Positions 1-5,896 of a DNA stretch of 14,428 bases are shown piece after piece. Where the stretch lies: contig CAMVRW010000028.1 of assembly GCA_947169985.1 (NCBI GenBank), forward strand, positions 1-14,428, given 5' to 3'. Within the stretch, counting starts at the first letter, position 1. Each line of letters starts with the position of its first letter. Position numbers and translations under genes: made by a program. The notes beneath the pieces were generated by a model. That model ran no database searches. It saw nothing but the letters and a program-made list of their open reading frames with translations, and had not been told where the DNA came from. The DNA comes from an uncultured Butyrivibrio sp. (GTDB lineage: Bacteria; Bacillota; Clostridia; Lachnospirales; Lachnospiraceae).

Positions 1-2
1 AT

Positions 3-89
3 TACAACGAAGAACTGGATAAACACCCATCAGGATTATATGTTTCACACGATGATGGTATGAGCTTTGAATATGTTGGGGAACAATGA
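3..89 (+). CDS. C-terminal fragment of an unidentified protein (5' end outside window)
   Basis: A frame open from the left edge encodes 28 residues and stops at TGA 87-89. The tail is acidic and aromatic (HPSGLYVSHDDGMSFEYVGEQ after a short charged stretch). The other two forward frames hit stops within this stretch, so this is the only forward reading frame that could be a gene end. It converges on the DUF4143 ATPase gene with a 31-bp gap. I do not recognise the family and cannot assign a function from so short a piece. The call is a partial gene, at modest confidence. Confidence 0.45.
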   Translation, partial: YNEELDKHPSGLYVSHDDGMSFEYVGEQ

Positions 90-120
90 AAATATTTGGC
101 ACCGGTTTTTTCTCTGGACA

Positions 121-1428
121 TTAGATAAAAGCAGACATGTATAAAGGCAGAGTAATTATTCCATCTTCACTAATTCCTTTATTTCCATCGACAAATTTGT
201 AGCCATAGGAGATATCCGATTTGTTTTTTATAACGTTAGTGAGCGAAGTGGCTTTAGTATTTCCGGACTTTACCTCGATGGGAATCACAACACCATCTTT
301 CTGAATGATAAAATCAAGTTCCTTCTTGGTAGTGTCATTTTTGTAATAGTATAGCGCGTAATCCTTTTTGTATAAGGCATCTGCGATTGCACACTCGTAG
401 AGACCGCCTTTCGTATTGCCTGAAAGCGTGTTTTCTACAATGTGTTGCTTAAGCGAAAAATCTTTCATTGCTATCAGAAGAGACATGTCCGTTGTATAGG
501 CTCTAAATAGCCCACTTTTGGCATAGTCATCTAGATCATATCTTATATCTGATACTGCTTGGCTTAGATGAATGATATCAGCACGAAGGAGCCAATCTAT
601 GCTTGAATAGTATTTTTGTGCTCGTGCGCCATGTTCAATTTCTTTATACTGGAACTTATGGTTTTCTTTATCAAGGAGCTGCTTAGAAAGGGAAAGATAA
701 CACTTTTCAGCTTTTACCTTTTCCTTAGCAGTAGCGTAGTGAGCAATGTCATATTGATAACCCTGAAGAAGATTTCGCTGTATCCGATCCACCTCTCTAA
801 AATCCTTGGAGTCTACATATTCCTGTACAGCTTCAGGCATTCCACCTATTGCTATATATTGCCTATAATAACTCATGATCTGATTATGAATTGCTTCAGG
901 TATCAGTTTTTTGTGTAAAAGATATTCCTGAACTGAGCCTATCATATCTTCAGATATTCCAAGTCCCCACAAAAACTCCTCAAAATCAAGGCCATGCATT
1001 TTTATGTAATCCACATAACCTACGGGATATGAGGATGAACGTTTATAATCGATTCCCAATAAAGAACCTGAAGCAATTAAATCATATCTGTTATCGTCTG
1101 CCCAGAATTTTAGCGAAGTAATTGCTTCGGGACATTCTTGAATTTCATCAAGGAAAATCAGAGTTTTGCCAGGAATGATTTTCTTGTCAGGAAATCTGAA
1201 TTTTAATGCCATGACCATTCCATCAACGCTAAGATCCCCGGAAAAGATATCAGTTGCAGAGGGTGTCATTTTAAAGTTTATCTCAATGTATTCATCATAG
1301 TTATCCTCAGCAAATTGCTTTATTATGAAGGTCTTGCCTGTCTGACGAGCCCCTTGGACCACAAGGCATTTTTTGTTTTTTGTCTTAATCCAGTCTTGAA
1401 GCTGTTTTGTTGCCTTTCTTTTTAACAT
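121..1428 (-). CDS. ATP-binding protein, AAA_14/DUF4143 family
   Basis: This 435-residue protein is a P-loop ATPase of the AAA_14 + DUF4143 type, common in anaerobic bacteria and of uncertain role. Walker A is GARQTGKT at residues 26-33, Walker B is LIFLDEIQE with D94/E95, and a sensor-like ASGSLLG segment follows. The C-terminal part has the DUF4143 pattern ending in a PD-(D/E)xK-like core: LDF with D372, then IPIEVKSG with E385 and K387, a nuclease-like fold in this family. The start is set at ATG 1428-1426 because GGAGGG (1438-1433) lies just upstream. A TTG at 1440 in the same frame would overlap that ribosome binding site, so I rejected it. The gene stands alone on the - strand with its own repeat-bearing leader, and its length is normal for the family. 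The biochemical role is not known; proposed roles include toxin/antitoxin-like or DNA-related functions, but nothing here decides. Confidence 0.9.
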   Translation of the reverse strand: MLKRKATKQLQDWIKTKNKKCLVVQGARQTGKTFIIKQFAEDNYDEYIEINFKMTPSATDIFSGDLSVDGMVMALKFRFPDKKIIPGKTLIFLDEIQECPEAITSLKFWADDNRYDLIASGSLLGIDYKRSSSYPVGYVDYIKMHGLDFEEFLWGLGISEDMIGSVQEYLLHKKLIPEAIHNQIMSYYRQYIAIGGMPEAVQEYVDSKDFREVDRIQRNLLQGYQYDIAHYATAKEKVKAEKCYLSLSKQLLDKENHKFQYKEIEHGARAQKYYSSIDWLLRADIIHLSQAVSDIRYDLDDYAKSGLFRAYTTDMSLLIAMKDFSLKQHIVENTLSGNTKGGLYECAIADALYKKDYALYYYKNDTTKKELDFIIQKDGVVIPIEVKSGNTKATSLTNVIKNKSDISYGYKFVDGNKGISEDGIITLPLYMSAFI

Positions 1429-1438
1429 ATGGCCCTCC

Positions 1439-1521
1439 AATCAACAATATAGAATGATATAAATGATATTAAATCAACATTTTAGAATAAAAATAAGTGC
1501 TATCAATCAACATTTTAGAAA
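1439..1521 (-). repeat. Three 17-bp direct repeats at exact 33-bp period in the ATPase leader
   Basis: On the + strand the unit AATCAACATTTTAGAAT occurs at 1472-1488 and, with only the last base changed, at 1505-1521. A diverged copy (AATCAACAATATAGAAT) occurs at 1439-1455. Start-to-start distances are 33 and 33 bp, and the 16-bp spacers are unrelated. Read in the direction of the ATPase gene the unit is TTCTAAAATGTTGATT. The array lies between the -10 box and the ribosome binding site, and its last copy abuts the SD. This fits an operator array or a repeated leader-RNA element. The binding factor is unknown. Confidence 0.85.
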
Positions 1522-1529
1522 TTATAACA
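1521..1529 (-). promoter_or_regulatory. Extended -10 promoter for the DUF4143 ATPase gene
   Basis: On the - strand TGTTATAAT reads from 1529 to 1521: a TG extension, one base, then a perfect TATAAT. No convincing -35 box is seen, which is usual for extended -10 promoters. The predicted start of transcription (about 7 bases on, near 1514) would fall inside the first 17-bp repeat, giving an untranslated leader of roughly 85 bases. Confidence 0.6.
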
Positions 1530-1560
1530 TTAATACGTTGTTTAAGCGATCCCAAAAGAT

Positions 1561-1803
1561 TCATAAGAAACTTATGGCGCTATCAACAACTTCGCCGTTT
1601 TTGATAATGAGAAAGCTTGGGATTGACATGATTCCATATTTCGCAGCAAGCTGATTGTTCTCATCAGAATTGACTTTACCTACTTTTACCTTACCGTCAT
1701 ATGTTTCTGCAAGCTTTTCTACAACCGGCATCATCATCTTGCATGGGCCACACCAGTCAGCGTAGAAAATATGCTGAAGATTTTGCTTGAAAAGAATTAT
1801 TAA
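1561..1803 (-). pseudogene. Thioredoxin gene remnant, truncated at both ends
   Basis: The - strand frame encodes a clear thioredoxin core: FYADWCGPCK with the CxxC redox site, then KVKVGKVNSDEN, the cis-proline segment GIMSIPSFLI and KNGEVVDSAI. It ends abruptly at TGA 1563-1561, right after SAI, so the usual final helix of about 15-20 residues is missing. Upstream, the residues before FYADW (LFKQNLQHI) run back to an in-frame TGA at 1806-1804 with no ATG and no ribosome binding site, so the first strand and helix and the start are missing. The open stretch is 81 codons including the stop, against about 100-110 residues for an intact thioredoxin. I infer a decayed gene fragment left by a rearrangement. 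Its 5' end meets the leader of the serine hydrolase operon and its 3' end meets the ATPase promoter. Confidence 0.8.
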
Positions 1804-1817
1804 TCATATTAGCCTTT

Positions 1818-1851
1818 TCTTAGGACGTCCGAATCTTTACCTAAGAGGAGG
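1818..1851 (+). promoter_or_regulatory. Leader hairpin next to the serine hydrolase ribosome binding site
   Basis: TCTTAGG (1818-1824) and CCTAAGA (1840-1846) form a perfect 7-bp inverted repeat with a 15-base loop. The right arm overlaps the start of AGAGGAGG (1844-1851), the SD of the following gene. Pairing would bury part of the ribosome binding site. No clear promoter was found between the thioredoxin remnant and this point. Confidence 0.4.
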
Positions 1852-1859
1852 CTATTGTG

Positions 1860-2858
1860 ATGAATAAAGAACAACTGCACAGGTACATTTCTGAGAGCAC
1901 CGGCAATGAGAGCAATATATGCCAGATCTATGCCATCAAAGAAAATGGGGTGGCACTTGATGATTGTTGGCATGGATTCAAGACTTTGGATGCGATGAAT
2001 GTCAATTCTGTGACCAAAGGTGTGATGGCACTGTTGGCCGGGATTGCGCTGGACAAGGGTTTTATCGAGAGCGTGGATCAGAAGGTGATGGATTTTTTCC
2101 CTGATTACTCCGTAAAGCGTGGGGAAAAGACTATATACGATGTCACAATCAGACATCTCCTTACTATGACAGCTCCTTATAAAGGGAAGTCGGAGCCTTG
2201 GAAGAAGGTGTGTACTTCACAGAGTTTTACGTATGCGATTCTTGATTATCTTGGAGGACGTAATGGAATCACAGGTGAGTTCCGGTACGCTACGCTTGGG
2301 ATTCAGATATTGGCAGGAATAATCGAGAAGGCTACCGGTGAGAAATGCATAGATTTTGCCAACAACAATCTCTTTGAACCACTGGGACTTCCGAAGCGAA
2401 TACCACACGGAGATAGTTCCAAGGAAGATCAGTTTGATTTCTTCATGAACAAAAATCCCAGGAAATATGAGTGGTACGCTGATCCGCAAGGCACCGTTAC
2501 CGCAGGTTGGGGATTATGTATGTCGGCAAAAGACATGGCTGTGATCGGTTCGCTTGTTCTTAATGGTGGAACATGCAATGGAAAAAGAATCATCTCCGAA
2601 GAATACTTAAAAGACATGTTGACACCGCATATTAATCTTGGCGAGCGATTTGGATTCATGAACTATGGCTATTTATGGTACAAGCCTTATAATAATAAAG
2701 ATGTATATGCGGCGATTGGTGACAGCGGAAATATTATCTATGTAAATAAGGAAGAAAATGTATCTGTGGGGATGACAGGTACATTTAAGCCTAGAATCTT
2801 TGACAGGGTGGATTTCATAGAGAAAAAAGTTTTATCGGTCATTGAATGCACAGTTTAG
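1860..2858 (+). CDS. Beta-lactamase-family serine hydrolase (class C / esterase family VIII fold)
   Basis: This 332-residue protein has the SxxK motif of penicillin-binding-protein-like serine hydrolases: SVTK at residues 50-53 gives nucleophile S50 and general base K53. The usual YxN motif aligns with FRYATLGIQILAGIIEK, where Y143 is kept but the Asn is Thr (YAT). Family-typical TAGWGLCMSAKDMA, YGYLWY and a C-terminal strand segment (GDSGNIIYVN...VSVGMTG) follow. No signal peptide is seen, so the enzyme is probably cytoplasmic, unlike secreted beta-lactamases. Possible activities are esterase, D-aminopeptidase or transesterase; the sequence does not choose. The start is ATG 1860, eight bases after GGAGG; GTG 1857 is a possible alternative. 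It opens a four-gene cluster ending with a xylanase, so an esterase acting on substituted xylo-oligosaccharides is a reasonable but unproven idea. Confidence 0.88.
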   Translation: MNKEQLHRYISESTGNESNICQIYAIKENGVALDDCWHGFKTLDAMNVNSVTKGVMALLAGIALDKGFIESVDQKVMDFFPDYSVKRGEKTIYDVTIRHLLTMTAPYKGKSEPWKKVCTSQSFTYAILDYLGGRNGITGEFRYATLGIQILAGIIEKATGEKCIDFANNNLFEPLGLPKRIPHGDSSKEDQFDFFMNKNPRKYEWYADPQGTVTAGWGLCMSAKDMAVIGSLVLNGGTCNGKRIISEEYLKDMLTPHINLGERFGFMNYGYLWYKPYNNKDVYAAIGDSGNIIYVNKEENVSVGMTGTFKPRIFDRVDFIEKKVLSVIECTV

Positions 2859-2876
2859 AGGAGTAATAAAATTAAA

Positions 2877-3752
2877 ATGGAATACACCAGTGGAAAACGT
2901 AGTCATGACCGACGAGAACTTTTACAGGAAGGCATGATACAGTTTGGAATGCCAACACTAATTGAAAACCGTACGCTGGAAGATAATATAGATCTTTGCA
3001 GCAGGCTGGGGCTTAATTTTATTGAACTGAATATGAATTTTCCGGAGTATCAGGTAGATCACCTGGAACAGACAGATCATTTATATGAACTGGCTAATAA
3101 AGCCGGTATTTACTATACTATTCATCTGGATGAGAATCTGAACATTGCGGATTTTAACATGCTGGTTTCGGAGGCATATCTGGAAACAGTGAGACGTTCC
3201 ATTGAGGTGACCAAGAAATTACTACCTTTGCGTGATCTATATGGAGACAGCAGTCAGCCACTTACACTTAACATGCACATGCATCATGGTATTTACATTA
3301 CTTTGCCTGATCGCAAGGTTCAGATGTATGACAGGGACTTTGATACGTATATGCAGTCTTTTTCTCTTTTCCGTTCTAAATGCGAGGAGTGGATTGGAGA
3401 CAGCGACATCATGATTGCTGTAGAAAATACAGATGGATTCCGTGAATATGAGAAGAAGGCGATAGAGTTTTTGCTGGAGAGTCGAAAGTTTGGCCTTACA
3501 TGGGATATAGGCCATTCAAAGGCTACAGGAGAAAAAGATGTTCCGTTTATCATGCAGCATAGAGATAAACTTATTCATTTTCATATCCATGATGGAAAAG
3601 AGATACCACCTAAGAATCATCTGGCTCTTGGAGACGGGGAAATAGATCTGGGGGAAAGGCTCAGGCTTGCTGAAGAAAGAAATGCAAGATGTGTTCTTGA
3701 AACAAAGACTATTGAAGCGCTAAATAAATCAGTTGGATGGTTGAAGGAATAG
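2877..3752 (+). CDS. Sugar phosphate isomerase/epimerase-like TIM-barrel protein
   Basis: This 291-residue protein has the xylose-isomerase-like TIM-barrel (AP_endonuc_2) pattern. Likely metal and substrate ligands are ordered as in the family: H83 (TIHLDEN), the HMHHG cluster 134-138, E183 (AVENTDG), D210 and H213 (WDIGHSKA), H234/H236/H238 (HFHIHDG) and E275 (LETKT). GDGEIDL (252-258) is also typical. Such proteins isomerise or epimerise sugars or sugar acids with a divalent metal; some are endonuclease IV-like, but context favours sugar metabolism. The start is uncertain. ATG 2877 sits 13 bases after AGGAG (2859-2863), which is long. ATG 2934 (residue 20, MIQFGMPTLIE) has AGGAAGG immediately upstream and lies where homologues usually begin, which would give 272 residues. 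It starts 18 bp after the serine hydrolase stop and leads by 12 bp into the phosphatase, so co-transcription is likely. Confidence 0.85.
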   Translation: MEYTSGKRSHDRRELLQEGMIQFGMPTLIENRTLEDNIDLCSRLGLNFIELNMNFPEYQVDHLEQTDHLYELANKAGIYYTIHLDENLNIADFNMLVSEAYLETVRRSIEVTKKLLPLRDLYGDSSQPLTLNMHMHHGIYITLPDRKVQMYDRDFDTYMQSFSLFRSKCEEWIGDSDIMIAVENTDGFREYEKKAIEFLLESRKFGLTWDIGHSKATGEKDVPFIMQHRDKLIHFHIHDGKEIPPKNHLALGDGEIDLGERLRLAEERNARCVLETKTIEALNKSVGWLKE

Positions 3753-3764
3753 TTAGGAGAAAAA

Positions 3765-4298
3765 ATGGATCATTTTTACTTTATCAGACATGGAGAAACA
3801 GTCTGGAATGTTGAGAATAAGATATGTGGTGCAACTGATATAGAGCTTACGCAAAAAGGCCATGAGCAGGCAATTGATACGGGAAAAAAGATACTGGAAA
3901 TGGGAATCACGGCTGATGTAATACTGACATCTCCCCTTATAAGAGCTAAAGAAACAGCAAGGCACATTTCTGAAGTGACCGGCATTCCAATGGAGATTGA
4001 GCAAAGGCTGATTGAACAGAATTTTGGAAGATATGAATCTACGCCTAGAGACGGAAAAGAATTTCATGAGGCGAAAAAGGATATGGCCAGCAGATTTGGA
4101 ACCGGGGAATCGATGCTTCAGCTAGCCCAGAGAATATATAATCTTATTGATGATATTAAGGCTGGGGACAGAGAAGTAATAATGGTTGCCCATAATGGGA
4201 TAACAAGAATGGTGGAATCCTATTTCCGCGAGATGGATAACGAAGAGTTTTCGTCCTGTGGAATTCAAAACTGCGAGATTAAAAGATATAATTTTTGA
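3765..4298 (+). CDS. Histidine phosphatase family protein (phosphoglycerate-mutase-like)
   Basis: This 177-residue protein has the histidine phosphatase signature RHGET near the N terminus (phosphohistidine H9, R8), R60 in TSPLIRAKETA, E84 in the acidic loop (IEQNFGRYE), and the second histidine H143 in VAHNG. All catalytic residues are intact. The family removes phosphate from small molecules such as sugar phosphates or alpha-ribazole phosphate. It is too short and too unlike GpmA to be the glycolytic mutase. A good SD (TAGGAGA) precedes ATG 3765, twelve bases after the upstream stop. Its place between a sugar isomerase-like gene and a xylanase gene suggests a sugar-phosphate substrate; this is inference. 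Confidence 0.9.
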   Translation: MDHFYFIRHGETVWNVENKICGATDIELTQKGHEQAIDTGKKILEMGITADVILTSPLIRAKETARHISEVTGIPMEIEQRLIEQNFGRYESTPRDGKEFHEAKKDMASRFGTGESMLQLAQRIYNLIDDIKAGDREVIMVAHNGITRMVESYFREMDNEEFSSCGIQNCEIKRYNF

Positions 4299-4365
4299 AT
4301 TTAGTGGAAGAGCGGAAAACAACAAAGCAGGCTCATATTTTTAGGGAAAGGAAGAAGCGGGAATT

Positions 4366-5568
4366 ATGGACATTTCTCACAGAAAAGTTAAAAAGCTTAT
4401 AAGGGTTACTGATTCGCAGGGGAACCCCGTAAGTAACACTGAAGTAAGGCTGCAGCAGATTGATCACAAGTTTCTCTTTGGCTGCGGTGCGTTTGATTTC
4501 ATTCCTTATGTGATGGATGGGGATGAGGAACATAAGCAGATAACAGATAACTGGCTTGAGATCTTCAACTACGGTACCCTTCCATTTTACTGGGGACAGT
4601 ATGAACCGGTGGAGGGAGAGCCAAAAGGGGATATGCTTATGAAAACAGCCCAGTACATGAAGAGCAAGGGTGTGACTGTGAAAGGTCATCCTCTGTGCTG
4701 GCATACTGTTTGCGCTGACTGGCTCATGAAATATGATAATGAGACCATTTTGAAAAAGCAGCTTGAGCGAATAGACCGCGAAGTCAAAGGCTTTAAGGGT
4801 GTTATTGATATGTGGGATGTGATCAATGAAGTTGTCATCATGCCCATTTTTGACAAATATGATAATGCAATAACCAGGATCTGCAAGGAAAAGGGAAGAG
4901 TAGGTCTGATAAAAGAGGTGTTCGACAGGGCACATGCTGACAATCCGGATGCAGTTCTTTTGCTAAATGATTTCAACACTTCCATAAATTATGAGATCCT
5001 GATCGATGACTGTCTAAATGCAGGGGTTCCCATAAGCGCCATTGGTATCCAGTCCCACCAGCATCAGGGATACTGGGGAAAAGAAAAGCTGGAAGAAGTT
5101 CTGGAACGATTCTCTCACTTTGGGCTTCCGATTCATTTTACAGAGAACACCCTTATTTCCGGAGATATCATGCCGGCCCACATCGTGGATCTGAATGATT
5201 GGCAGGTCGATGAGTGGCCCTCCACCCCTGAAGGAGAAGAGCGCCAGGCAAAAGAGATTGAGGAGATGTACAGAGCATTGTTTGAACATCCTCTGGTGGA
5301 AGCCATTACGACCTGGGACTTCAGGGACGGCGCATGGCTCAATGCTCCCAGCGGATTCTTAAGGCTTGATAATTCTAAAAAGCCATCCTTTGAGATGCTA
5401 AAGAATCTTGTTAAGAATGAGTGGTGGACAGATATTTCAGCAAAGACAGATGAAAATGGATGTATTCTGGTGGATGCATTTAAAGGGGAGTATAGAATCA
5501 CCGCCGGAACAGCCACAGCAGAAGCTGAGCTTATTGATGATACGGAAATGACTGTTTCCTTAAACTAA
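4366..5568 (+). CDS. Endo-1,4-beta-xylanase, glycoside hydrolase family 10, intracellular
   Basis: This 400-residue protein has a GH10 catalytic barrel. The acid/base is E155 in WDVINEV and the nucleophile is E260 in HFTENT, where most GH10 enzymes have TELD. Other GH10 marks are KGHPLCWHT (106-113) for substrate binding, LLLNDFN and GIQSHQHQG. The enzyme cuts internal beta-1,4 xylosyl links. No signal peptide or membrane anchor precedes the first strand (MDISHRKVKKLIRV...), and no carbohydrate-binding module is present, so it should act in the cytoplasm on imported xylo-oligosaccharides. A short beta-rich tail (about 355-400, TDENGCILVDAFKGEYRIT) follows the barrel. AAAGGAAG (4347-4354) is a modest ribosome binding site. 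The gene lies 67 bp after the phosphatase gene and is probably the last of the operon, given the terminator at 5615. Confidence 0.93.
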   Translation: MDISHRKVKKLIRVTDSQGNPVSNTEVRLQQIDHKFLFGCGAFDFIPYVMDGDEEHKQITDNWLEIFNYGTLPFYWGQYEPVEGEPKGDMLMKTAQYMKSKGVTVKGHPLCWHTVCADWLMKYDNETILKKQLERIDREVKGFKGVIDMWDVINEVVIMPIFDKYDNAITRICKEKGRVGLIKEVFDRAHADNPDAVLLLNDFNTSINYEILIDDCLNAGVPISAIGIQSHQHQGYWGKEKLEEVLERFSHFGLPIHFTENTLISGDIMPAHIVDLNDWQVDEWPSTPEGEERQAKEIEEMYRALFEHPLVEAITTWDFRDGAWLNAPSGFLRLDNSKKPSFEMLKNLVKNEWWTDISAKTDENGCILVDAFKGEYRITAGTATAEAELIDDTEMTVSLN

Positions 5569-5603
5569 AAAAGAGTCAACGGGGACGGTTCTCGTTTATT
5601 CTC
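5569..5603 (+). repeat. REP-like element with GGGGACGGTTCT core (degenerate copy)
   Basis: Directly after the xylanase stop comes GAGTCAAC (5573-5580), GGGGACGGTTCTC (5581-5593) and GTTTATTC (5594-5601). The flanks form an imperfect 8-bp inverted repeat around the core. From memory, GGGGACGGTTCT-bearing hairpins are dispersed in many Firmicutes genomes and are linked to REP-associated (IS200-like) Y1 transposases. No transposase is encoded here. The right arm has drifted, so this looks like an old copy. Confidence 0.5.
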
Positions 5604-5614
5604 AGATATGAGGC

Positions 5615-5654
5615 AAAAAACAACCGGTACATTGGCAAGATGTACCGGTTTTTT
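5615..5654 (+). terminator. Rho-independent terminator of the xylanase operon
   Basis: AACCGGTACAT (5622-5632) pairs perfectly with ATGTACCGGTT (5640-5650) across a 7-base loop, giving an 11-bp stem followed by TTTT. A run of six A (5615-5620) precedes the stem, so it could also work in the reverse direction. It lies 47 bp beyond the xylanase stop. Confidence 0.9.
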
Positions 5655-5670
5655 AGGTAGGAGATTTCTT

Positions 5671-5724
5671 ATGACTATTGTATGTCATAGGGCAAACGCT
5701 TTGGCGGAGCGTTTGCTTTGTTAG
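5671..5724 (+). CDS. Candidate 17-residue small ORF between terminator and hairpin
   Basis: ATG 5671 follows AGGAG (5659-5663) by seven bases, an ideal arrangement, and the frame MTIVCHRANALAERLLC ends at TAG 5722-5724. The second half of the ORF coincides with a 9-bp hairpin, so it may be a by-product of a structured repeat. It starts only 16 bases after the terminator, leaving no room for its own promoter. Translation is plausible but unproven. Confidence 0.25.
   Translation: MTIVCHRANALAERLLC
5692..5720 (+). other. 9-bp hairpin, possible weak second terminator
   Basis: GCAAACGCT (5692-5700) pairs perfectly with AGCGTTTGC (5708-5716) across TTGGCGG and is followed by TTTG. The T-run is short, so termination would be weak. 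It could back up the terminator 40 bp upstream, or be part of a dispersed structured element. Confidence 0.5.
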
Positions 5725-5728
5725 TATT

Positions 5729-5750
5729 TGCTAACAATGTTATGTTAGCA
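5729..5750. promoter_or_regulatory. 8-bp palindrome upstream of the pseudokinase/AAA+ promoter, operator-like
   Basis: TGCTAACA (5729-5736) and TGTTAGCA (5743-5750) form a perfect inverted repeat with a 6-base centre. The total length and spacing suit a dimeric repressor or activator site. Its right edge lies about 80 bp upstream of the -10 box of the next operon, which would suit an activator better than a repressor. No cognate regulator is encoded nearby. Confidence 0.4.
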
Positions 5751-5827
5751 TAGGATAACAACATGCGCAAGTACTTTTTTTATACTTTTTTAATTTCTTT
5801 TCAAAAACAACAAAAATATACGTAATA

Positions 5828-5836
5828 TGGTATAAT
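5828..5836 (+). promoter_or_regulatory. Extended -10 promoter of the pseudokinase/AAA+ operon
   Basis: TGGTATAAT (5828-5836) is a TG-n extension plus a perfect TATAAT. The region 17 bp upstream is A-rich with no good -35 box. It predicts a leader of about 50 bases before ATG 5897. The leader also contains a short in-frame-terminated ATG (5848) that overlaps the SD and is probably not significant. Confidence 0.65.
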
Positions 5837-5896
5837 TATAGATGACTATGAAATGCGGAAAACTCGCCTGGATACAGGGAAAAGGAGGCCTTTAAG

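Noticed and set aside
90..120. Terminator between the two convergent genes at the left edge
   Set aside because: ACCGGT followed by T-residues looked promising but is a 6-base palindrome with no loop; no stable stem can be drawn.
1429..1440. TTG at 1440 as the start of the DUF4143 ATPase gene
   Set aside because: It would overlap the GGAGGG ribosome binding site that serves ATG 1428, and has no site of its own.
1439..1521. CRISPR-like array (short repeats with unique spacers)
   Set aside because: The repeats are 17 bp with 16-bp spacers, only three units, no leader or cas genes, and they lie in a gene leader between promoter and RBS. An operator or leader element fits better.
2905..2937. 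Small ORF (MTDENFYRKA) overlapping the second possible start of the isomerase-like gene by ATGA
   Set aside because: Only ten codons, no ribosome binding site, and wholly inside the longer annotated frame; probably chance.
4333..4935. 200-codon open frame on the - strand
   Set aside because: It is antisense to the GH10 xylanase gene, whose catalytic motifs are clear; the antisense product is low-complexity and matches no known pattern.
5685..5720. Cyclic-di-GMP (GEMM) riboswitch, suggested by ATAGGGCAAAC
   Set aside because: Only the opening bases match. The second conserved helix and the GACGCAAAGCC segment are missing; the sequence is explained by a simple 9-bp hairpin.
5848..5895. Leader peptide (ATG at 5848, 15 codons) before the pseudokinase gene
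   Set aside because: It has no SD and runs through the AAAGGAGG of the real gene; nothing supports translation.
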